6,369 nucleotides of DNA from an uncultured Nitrososphaerota archaeon (GCA_934869045.1 CAKXAF010000006.1:3006-9374); one strand, 5' to 3'. Positions 1 to 6,369 are shown, counted from the stretch's first letter. Numbers and translations: made by a program. Notes: generated by a model not told the origin, from the letters alone.

Positions 1-156
1 GTATTCCTCCACAGCCTGGTCGCCATTTTTCCGAACATTTTCTAAAATTTCCGCCACGGTTCGGGTTACTTCTGCATCCACTTCCCCGCTGCGGGAACGC
101 AAAGCGGAAAGAAGCGCTTTCTCCTCCACGCCGTTAGCTGTTACGATTGGCAGCAT
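1..156 (-). CDS. hisD: Histidinol dehydrogenase, N-terminal fragment (cut by window edge)
   Basis: Only the first 52 codons are inside the window, and the frame is open through base 1. The protein begins MLPIVTANGVEE and continues into a helix ending NVRKNGDQAVEEY. This resembles the start of HisD proteins, where a segment of the form I-x-x-V-R-x-x-G-D-x-A-[LV]-x-x-[YF] follows a helical N-terminus. HisD oxidises L-histidinol to L-histidine in two NAD-dependent steps in the cytosol. Its zinc-binding and catalytic residues lie further on and cannot be checked here. The ATG is preceded by AAGGAG (164-169) with a 7-base spacer, and the gene starts 20 bases after the hisG stop, so it is cotranscribed with hisZ and hisG. 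The assignment rests on this short N-terminal match plus the position behind hisG, which is a common order in Firmicutes. Confidence 0.85.
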   Translation of the reverse strand, partial: MLPIVTANGVEEKALLSALRSRSGEVDAEVTRTVAEILENVRKNGDQAVEEY

Positions 157-163
157 ATCCGTT

Positions 164-169
164 CTCCTT
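164..169 (-). promoter_or_regulatory. Ribosome binding site of hisD
   Basis: AAGGAG on the minus strand lies 7 bases before the ATG at 154-156, in the 20-base gap after the hisG stop codon. It fixes the hisD start and shows that hisD has its own initiation signal rather than depending on overlap with hisG. Confidence 0.8.
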
Positions 170-176
170 CCTCGAT

Positions 177-809
177 CTAGGCCTTAACTGCGTTTTGTAT
201 AGCGGAAATAATCGACTCCAGCTCTTTTTTCCGCAGCTTCAGGCTTGCGTTGTTGACGATGAGCCGGGCGGAAAGGCTGATCAGGTCCTCAGCCACCTCC
301 AGGCCGTTTTCCCGGAGGGTCGCGCCGGTTTCCACAATGTCAACGATTCCGTCGGAAAGTCCCAGCAGCGGGGCGAGTTCGACAGAACCCTCAATTTTGA
401 TGATCTCCACGTCCATGCCCTTATCCGCGAAAAAGCTTCGGGCAACGCCGGGATATTTGGTGGCAATGGTCTTTACGGCATAGCCCTCATAAAAATCCGA
501 GCCCTTTTTGACAGCCAGGGCAAACCGGCATTTGCCAAAGCCCAGATCCGCTACCTCAAAAAAGCTGCCGCCGTACTCCATAATGGTGTCCTTGCCGACG
601 ACTCCCATATCGCACACCCCGTGTTCCACGTAAGTGATAACGTCCGCCGCCTTGGCGAGAACCACCTCCAGATGAACCTCCGGGATTTCCAGAATCAGTT
701 TGCGGCCTTTGTTCCGCAACTGCTCACAGTTATATCCGATCTTTTCAAACAATGCGACGGTGGAATTTTCCAGCCGTCCCTTGGTCAGCGCAATGCGAAT
801 TGGTCTCAT
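177..809 (-). CDS. hisG: ATP phosphoribosyltransferase catalytic subunit, short form
   Basis: This enzyme condenses ATP with PRPP to give phosphoribosyl-ATP, the first committed step of histidine biosynthesis, in the cytosol. The protein has 210 residues, the length of the short HisG class; long HisG is near 300 residues and carries a C-terminal regulatory domain that is absent here. Visible family motifs are the N-terminal IALTKGRL (5-12), the EHGVCDMGVVGKD segment (62-74), and the PRPP-binding region with GSVELAPLLGLSDGIVDIV (141-159) followed by ETGATLRENGL (160-170). RLIVNNASLK (182-191) is also typical. Short HisG needs HisZ for activity, and hisZ is directly upstream: the hisZ stop and the hisG start share ATGA (806-809). 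GGAGGTG (815-821) lies 5 bases before the ATG and supports this start. Feedback inhibition by histidine acts through HisZ in this class (family knowledge). Confidence 0.97.
   Translation of the reverse strand: MRPIRIALTKGRLENSTVALFEKIGYNCEQLRNKGRKLILEIPEVHLEVVLAKAADVITYVEHGVCDMGVVGKDTIMEYGGSFFEVADLGFGKCRFALAVKKGSDFYEGYAVKTIATKYPGVARSFFADKGMDVEIIKIEGSVELAPLLGLSDGIVDIVETGATLRENGLEVAEDLISLSARLIVNNASLKLRKKELESIISAIQNAVKA
806..809 (-). other. hisZ-hisG ATGA stop/start overlap
   Basis: The minus strand reads TTATGA here. The TGA closing hisZ (806-808) overlaps the ATG opening hisG (807-809) by two bases within a 4-base ATGA. Such overlaps usually give translational coupling, which would suit two subunits of one complex. 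HisZ and HisG assemble in equal numbers in the characterised octameric enzymes (family knowledge). Confidence 0.9.
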
Positions 810-1996
810 AAACGCACCTCCACCAGATCGTCGTTAACAAGATAAACGGTGCGGATTCCCTTTTTCAGTGCATAACGGCGGCTCGCGTCGAAGCTGTCAA
901 AAACACTGAACTCCGAAGTAAAACCATGGGCCGCCAGCTTGCGGATTTCCAGCAGGGCCTTTACCTCATACCCTTCATCCGCATAAACGAGGACGTCTGG
1001 CGCGGGGAGCGCGGGCAGGCTGCTCTTCAAAACCTTTGCTACCGCGTCCACATCAATGCTGAAGCCGATGGCGGGCTCCGGGCTGCCGTATTCGGAAAGC
1101 AGGCTGTCGTAACGCCCGCCCAAAAGGGCCGTCGTTCCTAACCCCTCCACATAGCCGCGGAAAACAATGCCGGTATAGTAATCGTTCCGGTTGACGATTC
1201 CGAGATCAATGGAGAGCTTATCGCCAAGACCCAGCTGCGACAGCGACTGATAAACGGAGTGGAGCGCCTCCATATCGGAGGAAAGCTCTGGAAAATGCAG
1301 GATCTCCGCCGCCTGCCCGAAGACTTCCTCCCCGCCGAACAGCGCCGGAAGCTGCTTGAGCATTGACGCGGTCTCCTGGTCAGCCATCCGGTCCAAACGG
1401 TCGTTCAATGAGGGAAAATTCTTCGTTTGAATCAGGGTTCGAATTTCCTCTGCGTCCTCTTCTGAAAGGTTCAATCGGCGAATCAGAGTGTTGAAAAGTC
1501 CGATGTGTCCAATCTCCAAGCGGAAATCCGTCAAACCGCAGCTTTGAAGCGCTTCAACAGCCAGTACCAGCACCTCCAAATCAGTACGGCGCCCACTGGC
1601 CCCAATGATTTCAATCCCAATCTGGGCCGTTTCATCGCTGCGGCCGGTCAGGGCCTGGGAAACGGCATATATATTCTGATCATAATAAAGCCGCAGAGGA
1701 CGGATCTGCCCCTTGAGCCTAGTGGCAGCCACCCGGGCTACCGGCATGGTCAGATCCGGCTTTAGTGCCAAAAGCCGCCCCTTCTGGTCGGTCAGCTTAT
1801 ACATTTTTTCCTGGGCAATACCGTGCTCCTCTGAACTGAATACATCATAGAACTCGATACCAGGCGTAATGATTTCCGAAAAGCCGCGGTTAAGCAAAAG
1901 CTCTTTAATCCGTGCCTCCACCTGACGGCGGGCCATACAGTCCTCAAAAAGGAGATCCCGCGTTCCCTCCGGCGTTATCAGCTTATTTTTCAGCAT
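806..1996 (-). CDS. hisZ: ATP phosphoribosyltransferase regulatory subunit (HisRS paralogue)
   Basis: HisZ is a histidyl-tRNA synthetase paralogue that activates short HisG and carries its histidine feedback site; it does not charge tRNA. The protein has 396 residues from the ATG at 1994-1996. It shows the class II synthetase fold: N-terminal ITPEGTRDLL (7-16), a motif-2-like stretch RLYYDQNIY (102-110) followed by GRSDETAQIGIEIIG (118-132), then NRNDYYTGIVF (269-279), and motif 3 with LLGGRYDSLL (291-300) and PAIGFSIDVDAVAK (308-321). In HisRS the loop reads RGLDYY with a catalytic arginine; by my alignment that position is N269 here, and the motif-3 GLER is replaced by DVDA, as expected for a non-synthetase. 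About 65 C-terminal residues remain after the catalytic core, shorter than a full anticodon-binding domain. An in-frame ATG at 2041 would add 15 residues, but it has no ribosome binding site and the extension does not look conserved. See the leader hairpin for how this start may be selected. Confidence 0.95.
   Translation of the reverse strand: MLKNKLITPEGTRDLLFEDCMARRQVEARIKELLLNRGFSEIITPGIEFYDVFSSEEHGIAQEKMYKLTDQKGRLLALKPDLTMPVARVAATRLKGQIRPLRLYYDQNIYAVSQALTGRSDETAQIGIEIIGASGRRTDLEVLVLAVEALQSCGLTDFRLEIGHIGLFNTLIRRLNLSEEDAEEIRTLIQTKNFPSLNDRLDRMADQETASMLKQLPALFGGEEVFGQAAEILHFPELSSDMEALHSVYQSLSQLGLGDKLSIDLGIVNRNDYYTGIVFRGYVEGLGTTALLGGRYDSLLSEYGSPEPAIGFSIDVDAVAKVLKSSLPALPAPDVLVYADEGYEVKALLEIRKLAAHGFTSEFSVFDSFDASRRYALKKGIRTVYLVNDDLVEVRL
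815..821 (-). promoter_or_regulatory. Ribosome binding site of hisG, inside hisZ
   Basis: GGAGGTG on the minus strand is a 7-base match to the anti-Shine-Dalgarno sequence and lies 5 bases before the hisG ATG. It sits inside the last codons of hisZ. It fixes the hisG start and suggests efficient initiation by terminating or new ribosomes. Confidence 0.8.
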
Positions 1997-2000
1997 ACAA

Positions 2001-2027
2001 TCACGATGCCCTGCTTTCGCCGGACAT
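2001..2027 (-). CDS. Possible 8-codon leader ORF upstream of hisZ
   Basis: ATG at 2025-2027 opens a frame reading MSGESRAS and ends with TGA at 2001-2003, 4 bases before the hisZ ATG and in a different frame. AAAGG (2034-2038) lies 6 bases upstream and overlaps the GGAGG used to explain hisZ initiation, so spacing is usable but not ideal. The peptide has no histidine codons and is not a histidine attenuator. Its translation would melt the hairpin and could deliver ribosomes to hisZ by reinitiation. It may be a chance frame; evidence is positional only. Confidence 0.25.
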   Translation of the reverse strand: MSGESRAS

Positions 2028-2028
2028 C
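2005..2028 (-). promoter_or_regulatory. Leader hairpin between Shine-Dalgarno and hisZ start
   Basis: On the minus strand the arms are GATGTCC (2028 to 2022) and GGGCATC (2011 to 2005). They form 7 consecutive pairs including one G·U. Inside lie a G·A opposition (2021/2012), two G-C/C-G pairs (2020-2013, 2019-2014) and a GAAA tetraloop (2018-2015) of the stable GNRA class. No U-run follows, so it is not a terminator. The 5' arm begins one base after the GGAGG core and the 3' arm ends 8 bases before the hisZ ATG. The structure is seen directly; the role as a spacer that brings the Shine-Dalgarno sequence to the start codon is inference. Confidence 0.7.
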
Positions 2029-2035
2029 TCCTCCC
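2029..2035 (-). promoter_or_regulatory. Distant Shine-Dalgarno sequence of hisZ
   Basis: GGGAGGA on the minus strand, with core GGAGG at 2030-2034, is the only strong Shine-Dalgarno sequence in the leader. In the linear RNA 33 bases separate the core from the hisZ ATG, which is too far. No ATG, GTG or TTG in the hisZ frame lies between them. If the hairpin at 2005-2028 folds, the remaining distance is 9 bases (A2029 plus 8 bases after the stem). Confidence 0.65.
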
Positions 2036-2059
2036 TTTCATTCACTTTAGTCTGCTACT

Positions 2060-2089
2060 ATACTATCATATTAAAGAGGATGCTGTCAA
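2060..2089 (-). promoter_or_regulatory. Sigma-A-type promoter of the hisZGD operon
   Basis: A perfect -35 box TTGACA lies at 2084-2089 on the minus strand. The AT-rich -10 region offers two overlapping choices: TAGTAT at 2060-2065 with an 18-base spacer and an extended TG element (TGA, 2066-2068), or GATAGT at 2062-2067 with a 16-base spacer. I prefer the first because it keeps the most conserved T, A and final T of TATAAT. A 7-A tract at 2092-2098 sits just upstream of the -35 box, where a proximal UP element would be. Transcription would start near 2051-2055. Confidence 0.75.
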
Positions 2090-2116
2090 CCTTTTTTTGC
2101 TGTTACATTTGTAGAA

Positions 2117-5100
2117 TCAGAACAACGACATCTGACTGGATTTGGGTAAATCTTTGAAGGCGCCTATCTGGTCCAACATTTCCACAATGGACTTTGAGAC
2201 GTTCGCACGGGTCTGAACCTCCTCCACCGATATGTAAGGACCCTGCTGTCCAGCCTCCATCAGGCTGATTGCCGCAGCCTCACCCAGCCCCTTTAAAGCC
2301 GTGAAAGGAAGCCGTATTTTACCATCTTCAATCTGATATTTCGTCGCGTGAGACTTGTAGAGATCGACGTTCAGGAATTGGAAGCCACGGCAGAGCATTT
2401 CATTAATAATCAGGAGAGTGTTGAAAACGTCCTCCTCTTTCACACTGCGTTCCATATCCTGGAGCTGGAGCAGACGTGTCCGGCAGGCCTCCTTGCCGGC
2501 CAGGGCTGTTTCCGCCTCCAGGTCGCCGCCACGAACCGTGAAAAAGGCAGCATAATAGGCCAACGGCTCATGGACCTTATACCAGCCCAGGCGGATGGCT
2601 GCGATTACGTAAGCGGCAGCGTGAGCCTTGGGAAACATGTACTTAATCTTCAGACAGCTGTCGATGTACCACTCCGGAACGTCGTGGGCGCGCATATCAT
2701 CCTTCATCTCATCCGTCAGCAACTTTGGAGCCTTACCTTTTCGGGTGATCTCCATAATTTTAAAAGCCAGCTTCGGCTGGAGGCCCTTGTGAAGAAGATA
2801 GGTCATAATGCTGTCACGGGTACCGATAACCTCGGAAATGGTACAGGTTTTGGCATCAATCAAGTCCTTGGCGTTACCCAGCCAGACATCGGTACCGTGG
2901 GACAGGCCCGAAATCTGAAGCAGGTCGGCAAAGGTTTTGGGCTGTGCCTCAAGGAGCATTCCACGGACGAAAGGGGTGCCCATCTCTGGGAGAGAAAGGG
3001 TGCCGGTCTCGCTGAATATCTCGTCTGGCGTCACGCCCAGAGCCTCCGTCGAGGTAAAGAGGCTGAAAACAGCCGGGTCGCTCATGGAAACGTCCATGAC
3101 GCTGATGCCGGTCAGATCCTCGATATGACGGTAAAGTGTCGGGACATCATGCCCTAGCTCGTCCAGCTTCAGAATGGTATCGTGAAGAGAGTGAAAGTCG
3201 AAGTGAGTGGTCAGGATATCGCTGTCGGCCTTGTCTGCCGGGTGCTGAATGGGGGTAAAATCGTAAACCTCATAGTCAGAGGGGATAACGACCATGCCGC
3301 CGGGGTGCTGACCGGTGGTGCGCTTGACGCCGGTACAACCCTTGGCAAGGCGGAGCTCCTCCGCCTTGTGCATGACCTTCTGGCGCTCCTCCAGATATTT
3401 CAGAACAAAACCAAAGGCCGTTTTTTCTGCCACTGTGGAGATGGTTCCGGCCTTGAATACGTGGTCGGAACCGAAAAGCTCTTCTGTGTAGCGGTGAACG
3501 TAGCTTTGGTACTCCCCGGAAAAGTTCAAGTCGATATCCGGCTCCTTGTCGCCGTCGAAGCCAAGAAAGGTTTCAAAGGGAATGTCATGGCCGTCCCGAT
3601 CCATGGGCGTCCCGCAGGAAGGACAGTTCTTAGGTGGAAGGTCAAAGCCGGAGCCAATGCTGCCGTCGGTAAAAAATTCACTGTGCTTGCATTTGGGGCA
3701 AACATAGTGGGGAGCCAGGGGATTCACCTCGGAGATCCCCGCCATAATCGCCACAAAGGAGGAGCCAACGGATCCACGGGATCCGACCAGATAGCCGTGC
3801 TCCACCGAATAGTGAACCAGCTTCTGGGCGATCATATACATAACGGAGAATCCGTGCTTGATAATGGAATCCAGCTCCCGCTGGAGACGGGTTCCCACCA
3901 GCTCCGGAACCGGGTCGCCGTAAATCTCCTTCGCGCGGTCCCAGGTGATGCGCTGGATGTCCTCATCCGCGCCTTCGATGCTGGGCGGAAAGGTCCCTTT
4001 GGGTATGGGACGAATATCCCCCTCGATCATGTCCGCGATTTTATTGGGGTTTTCCACAACAACCTCGTAGGCCTTCTTCTCGCCCAGGTAAGCGAATTCT
4101 TCCAGCATTTCCGCCGTAGTGCGGAGATAGAGCGGAGCCTGCTGGTCCGCGTCTTTAAAGCCCATCCCTGCCATGAGAATGGCACGGAAAACCGAATCCT
4201 CCCTGTTGAGAAAATGGACGTCGCAGGTGGCAACCACCGGTTTGCCAAGGCGCTCGCCGATCCGGCAGATCAGACGGTTGTTTTCCATCAGCTGCTCGCG
4301 GCTGGAAGCAAGACCTTCCCGCAGCATGAACTCGTTGTTGCCAAGAGGCTGAATCTCCAGATAATCGTAAAACTCCGCAATGGAACACAGCTCGTCAAAA
4401 TTTTTCCCGTCCACGATGGCACGGTACAGTTCCCCCGCCTCGCAGGCGCTGCCGATGAGAAGCCCCTCCCGATGCTTCATGATCTCGCTTTTGGGCGTCC
4501 GGGGATGCCGGTAATAGTATTGGACATGAGCTGCCGACACCAGCCGGTAGAGATTTTTCAGACCGGTGTGGTTCTTGACCAGAAGAATCTGATGATAGCT
4601 TTTCATCTGCCGGGGATCGCCGCCGCCGATGGCCCGGTTGATGCCGGAAAGACTGTGAATATCATAGGCAGAGGCCATTTTTTTCATCATTTCGATAAAA
4701 ATTTTTGCCAGCATTTCCGCATCGTCACAGGCGCGGTGATGGTTGAAATCCCCCAGGTTCAGGTGCTTGGCAATGACGTCCAGCTTGTGCTTTTTTAGTT
4801 CCGGATAGAGCGACCGGGACAGAATCACCGTATCAACGGAAGTCGCATTGAGGAGAATACCGCTTCTCCCCGCAGCCGCCAACAGAAAGCTCATGTCAAA
4901 GGGAGCGTTGTGAGCTACCAGCGGCCGGTTTCCGGCAAAGTCCAGAAACATCCGCAGGGCTTCCGCCTCTTTAGGCGCGCCAGCTACCATGCTGTCGTTA
5001 ATACCGGTCAAATCCACGATTTTTGGAGGAATCGGCTTTTCCGGATCTACAAAAGTGTCGAACCGGTCCTTAACTTCTCCATTGACAAGCAAAACCGCAC

Positions 5101-6369
5101 CGATTTCCGTCAGACGCTCATTTTGAGCGCCAAGACCGGTGGTCTCGGTGTCAAAAACGATAAATTCCCCCTCAAAAGGAGCGTCGCCGGATCCGTTGAC
5201 CGCCTCTGCGAAGTCATTGACAAAATAATCCTCCACGCCGTAGAGAATCTTGAAATCACCGCCGCTCTTCCGGATGTCGTCCACGGTGTTCATAGCGTCG
5301 GGATAAGCCTGCACTACGCCGTGATCCGTGATAGCGATGGCCTTGTGCCCCCACTTAAAGGCGGTCTTGATTAAGTCCGATACCTCTGACACACCGTCCA
5401 TGGAGGACATCTTGGTATGGCAGTGCAGTTCCACCCGCTTGGGTCCTTCTGCATCGTCTGTGCGGGGAACCCGGGTGACTGTCATGATATCGTAGGGCTT
5501 GATGGAGATTTCCCGATCGTACTTGTCGTCTACCACATCGCCGCGGATTAACACCGTGGCGCCCGGCTTCAAAAGCCCGTATTTTTCCTGGTTGTCCACT
5601 GAGTCGATAATCTTCATCGAGTTGCTGGAGGTGTAGTCCGAAAAGCTGTAGGTGAGAATCACCTTGTCCCCGGCACGGGTGACTTTTGCTTCTGCCGAAA
5701 AAATGTCGCCCCAAACCACGACGGTCCCGCTGTTGGCATTGATTTCCCGGAGCGGAGTCGGCCTGTCTGTAATTTTCCTCCCCTTCAGGAGAAGGGCATC
5801 CTTCTGGAATTGGAGCTCCGAAAAATCAATGGAGATCTCCTCAGGCGTTTCCTTTACAGCGCCGCCGCGGCGGGAAAATCCCCCTCCGCCGTTCCAGCGC
5901 TGCTGCGGCGAAGCGGCCGCTGCTGCAGGACGTGCTGCGGGAACCGGCTCGCGGATCACGACAGGCGGCGGCTCCAGCTGCAAAATGCCCTCTGCCGCCT
6001 GATCCTCTTCAAAAGCAACCGACAGGGATAAGGAAAAGTGATCGCGGACGATCCTTTCGATCAGCTTGTCCACATTGGCCTGCTGAAGGATTTCCCGCCC
6101 GCCATTTTTCAGCCGGATCAGCAGGTTCTGCCCATCCAAAAACGCCTCCGCATCCTCGAAAAATCCGTTGACCACGCCGCACATGGTCTTCAGCTCACTG
6201 ACAATAGAAGGAAAATATTCCGGCGTGAAAAGCGTCGGCAGGTATTTCATGGTCAAATGGACCTGTCTCAGCGACGCTTTCCGAGCCAACTGCTGAGCGC
6301 ATTGCTGGACATGTTCGGCTTCAACCAGCCGGCTGCTTTTGGCCAAGATCCGGATATCCTGGGCAGAAC
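2117..6369 (-). CDS. polC: DNA polymerase III PolC-type, alpha subunit with proofreading exonuclease (N-terminus cut)
   Basis: PolC is the main replicative DNA polymerase of Firmicutes, working at the fork with the sliding clamp. The frame stays open to the window edge, so the true start lies beyond it. Numbering below counts from the TTG at 6344-6346, which is probably not the start: it lacks a good ribosome binding site, and the codons before it (SAQDIRI) continue a plausible N-terminal domain. That leaves 1409 residues against about 1440 for the Bacillus protein. In order: N-terminal domain (1-120), Pro/Ala/Gly-rich linker (125-165), OB-fold (about 190-290), PHP part 1 with HCHTKMSSMD (308-317) and TDHG (340-343), DEDDh exonuclease with DTET (399-402), NAPFD (480-484) and HHRACDD (536-542), PHP part 2 to about 780, then the polymerase core with GSRGSVGSS (855-863), a zinc site (C883, C886, C908, C911) and catalytic aspartates D937 and D939 in PDIDLNFS plus D1062 in LKLDELG. 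The C-terminal QMSLF is a clamp-binding motif. The enzyme looks intact and functional. Confidence 0.98.
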   Translation of the reverse strand, partial: SAQDIRILAKSSRLVEAEHVQQCAQQLARKASLRQVHLTMKYLPTLFTPEYFPSIVSELKTMCGVVNGFFEDAEAFLDGQNLLIRLKNGGREILQQANVDKLIERIVRDHFSLSLSVAFEEDQAAEGILQLEPPPVVIREPVPAARPAAAAASPQQRWNGGGGFSRRGGAVKETPEEISIDFSELQFQKDALLLKGRKITDRPTPLREINANSGTVVVWGDIFSAEAKVTRAGDKVILTYSFSDYTSSNSMKIIDSVDNQEKYGLLKPGATVLIRGDVVDDKYDREISIKPYDIMTVTRVPRTDDAEGPKRVELHCHTKMSSMDGVSEVSDLIKTAFKWGHKAIAITDHGVVQAYPDAMNTVDDIRKSGGDFKILYGVEDYFVNDFAEAVNGSGDAPFEGEFIVFDTETTGLGAQNERLTEIGAVLLVNGEVKDRFDTFVDPEKPIPPKIVDLTGINDSMVAGAPKEAEALRMFLDFAGNRPLVAHNAPFDMSFLLAAAGRSGILLNATSVDTVILSRSLYPELKKHKLDVIAKHLNLGDFNHHRACDDAEMLAKIFIEMMKKMASAYDIHSLSGINRAIGGGDPRQMKSYHQILLVKNHTGLKNLYRLVSAAHVQYYYRHPRTPKSEIMKHREGLLIGSACEAGELYRAIVDGKNFDELCSIAEFYDYLEIQPLGNNEFMLREGLASSREQLMENNRLICRIGERLGKPVVATCDVHFLNREDSVFRAILMAGMGFKDADQQAPLYLRTTAEMLEEFAYLGEKKAYEVVVENPNKIADMIEGDIRPIPKGTFPPSIEGADEDIQRITWDRAKEIYGDPVPELVGTRLQRELDSIIKHGFSVMYMIAQKLVHYSVEHGYLVGSRGSVGSSFVAIMAGISEVNPLAPHYVCPKCKHSEFFTDGSIGSGFDLPPKNCPSCGTPMDRDGHDIPFETFLGFDGDKEPDIDLNFSGEYQSYVHRYTEELFGSDHVFKAGTISTVAEKTAFGFVLKYLEERQKVMHKAEELRLAKGCTGVKRTTGQHPGGMVVIPSDYEVYDFTPIQHPADKADSDILTTHFDFHSLHDTILKLDELGHDVPTLYRHIEDLTGISVMDVSMSDPAVFSLFTSTEALGVTPDEIFSETGTLSLPEMGTPFVRGMLLEAQPKTFADLLQISGLSHGTDVWLGNAKDLIDAKTCTISEVIGTRDSIMTYLLHKGLQPKLAFKIMEITRKGKAPKLLTDEMKDDMRAHDVPEWYIDSCLKIKYMFPKAHAAAYVIAAIRLGWYKVHEPLAYYAAFFTVRGGDLEAETALAGKEACRTRLLQLQDMERSVKEEDVFNTLLIINEMLCRGFQFLNVDLYKSHATKYQIEDGKIRLPFTALKGLGEAAAISLMEAGQQGPYISVEEVQTRANVSKSIVEMLDQIGAFKDLPKSSQMSLF

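Larger units (their letters stand above)
1997..2116 (-). other. polC-hisZ intergenic region with his operon promoter and leader
   Basis: This 120-base interval holds, in transcription order: a 7-A tract (2092-2098), a promoter (2060-2089), a predicted transcript start near 2051-2055, a distant Shine-Dalgarno sequence (2030-2034), a hairpin (2005-2028) and the hisZ start. I see no hairpin followed by a U-run after the polC stop, so polC transcripts may run into hisZ. The leader of about 55-60 nucleotides is too short for a T-box and contains no run of histidine codons. Confidence 0.8.

Noticed and set aside
147..845. A plus-strand open frame of 232 codons antisense to hisG
   Set aside because: It is covered by the clear HisG protein on the other strand, has no supporting motif, and runs across the hisZ-hisG junction without any regulatory signal of its own.
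2005..2028. The leader hairpin as a rho-independent terminator or T-box element
   Set aside because: No U-run follows the stem, and the whole leader is far too short for a T-box, with none of its specifier or antiterminator parts.
1997..2041. A 15-residue N-terminal extension of HisZ starting at the ATG at 2039-2041
   Set aside because: The ATG has no Shine-Dalgarno sequence upstream and would lie only about 10-15 bases from the predicted transcript start. The extension runs through the hairpin and does not look like a HisZ N-terminus, while MLKNKLITPEGTRDL from the later ATG does.
2092..2098. Plus-strand T-run as a terminator
   Set aside because: The seven Ts are not preceded by a stable stem on the plus strand, and no plus-strand gene ends there. 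On the minus strand it is an A-tract upstream of the -35 box.
3182..4798. A plus-strand open frame of 538 codons antisense to polC
   Set aside because: It begins at a GTG without a ribosome binding site, shows no recognisable domain, and lies wholly opposite conserved PolC exonuclease, PHP and polymerase motifs. Long antisense frames are common opposite GC-biased coding sequence.
6344..6346. TTG at 6344-6346 as the polC start codon
   Set aside because: The frame stays open upstream to the window edge, the nearest AGGA is about 10 bases away and weak, and the protein would be shorter than typical PolC. The start is most likely outside the window.

Overview
The window carries one strand of genes, all read leftward on the minus strand in the order polC, hisZ, hisG, hisD. 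It most likely comes from the chromosome of a low-to-mid GC Gram-positive bacterium of the class Clostridia. PolC, with its built-in proofreading domain inside a PHP domain, is the replicative polymerase typical of Firmicutes. The split ATP phosphoribosyltransferase (short HisG plus HisZ) also fits that group. The base composition looks moderately GC-rich by eye, which would suit an Oscillospiraceae/Ruminococcaceae-like gut or anaerobic lineage, but this placement is inference.

Layout. From the right edge to 2117 lies almost all of polC; its N-terminus is cut by the window edge. Next comes a 120-base interval (1997-2116) with no obvious terminator, a good sigma-A-type promoter and a short leader. 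Then follow hisZ (806-1996), hisG (177-809, sharing an ATGA stop/start with hisZ) and the first 52 codons of hisD (1-156, cut by the left edge). The plus strand holds only open frames antisense to these genes, none with support.

How the genes work together. HisZ and short HisG form the first enzyme of histidine biosynthesis, and HisD performs the last two oxidations. The his genes therefore form a tightly packed operon with its own promoter just behind the replicative polymerase gene. PolC is not functionally linked to them, although read-through from polC is possible.

The most interesting signal is the hisZ leader. A strong Shine-Dalgarno sequence (GGAGG, 2030-2034) lies 33 bases before the hisZ ATG, far too distant to act in a linear RNA. 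Almost exactly the excess is taken up by a 24-base hairpin (7 bp, a G·A mismatch, 2 bp and a GAAA tetraloop; 2005-2028). Folding would leave about 9 bases between the Shine-Dalgarno sequence and the ATG, so the hairpin looks like a structural spacer that builds the ribosome binding site. The same stem contains the ATG of an 8-codon open frame that ends 4 bases before the hisZ ATG, giving a competing, translation-coupled route.
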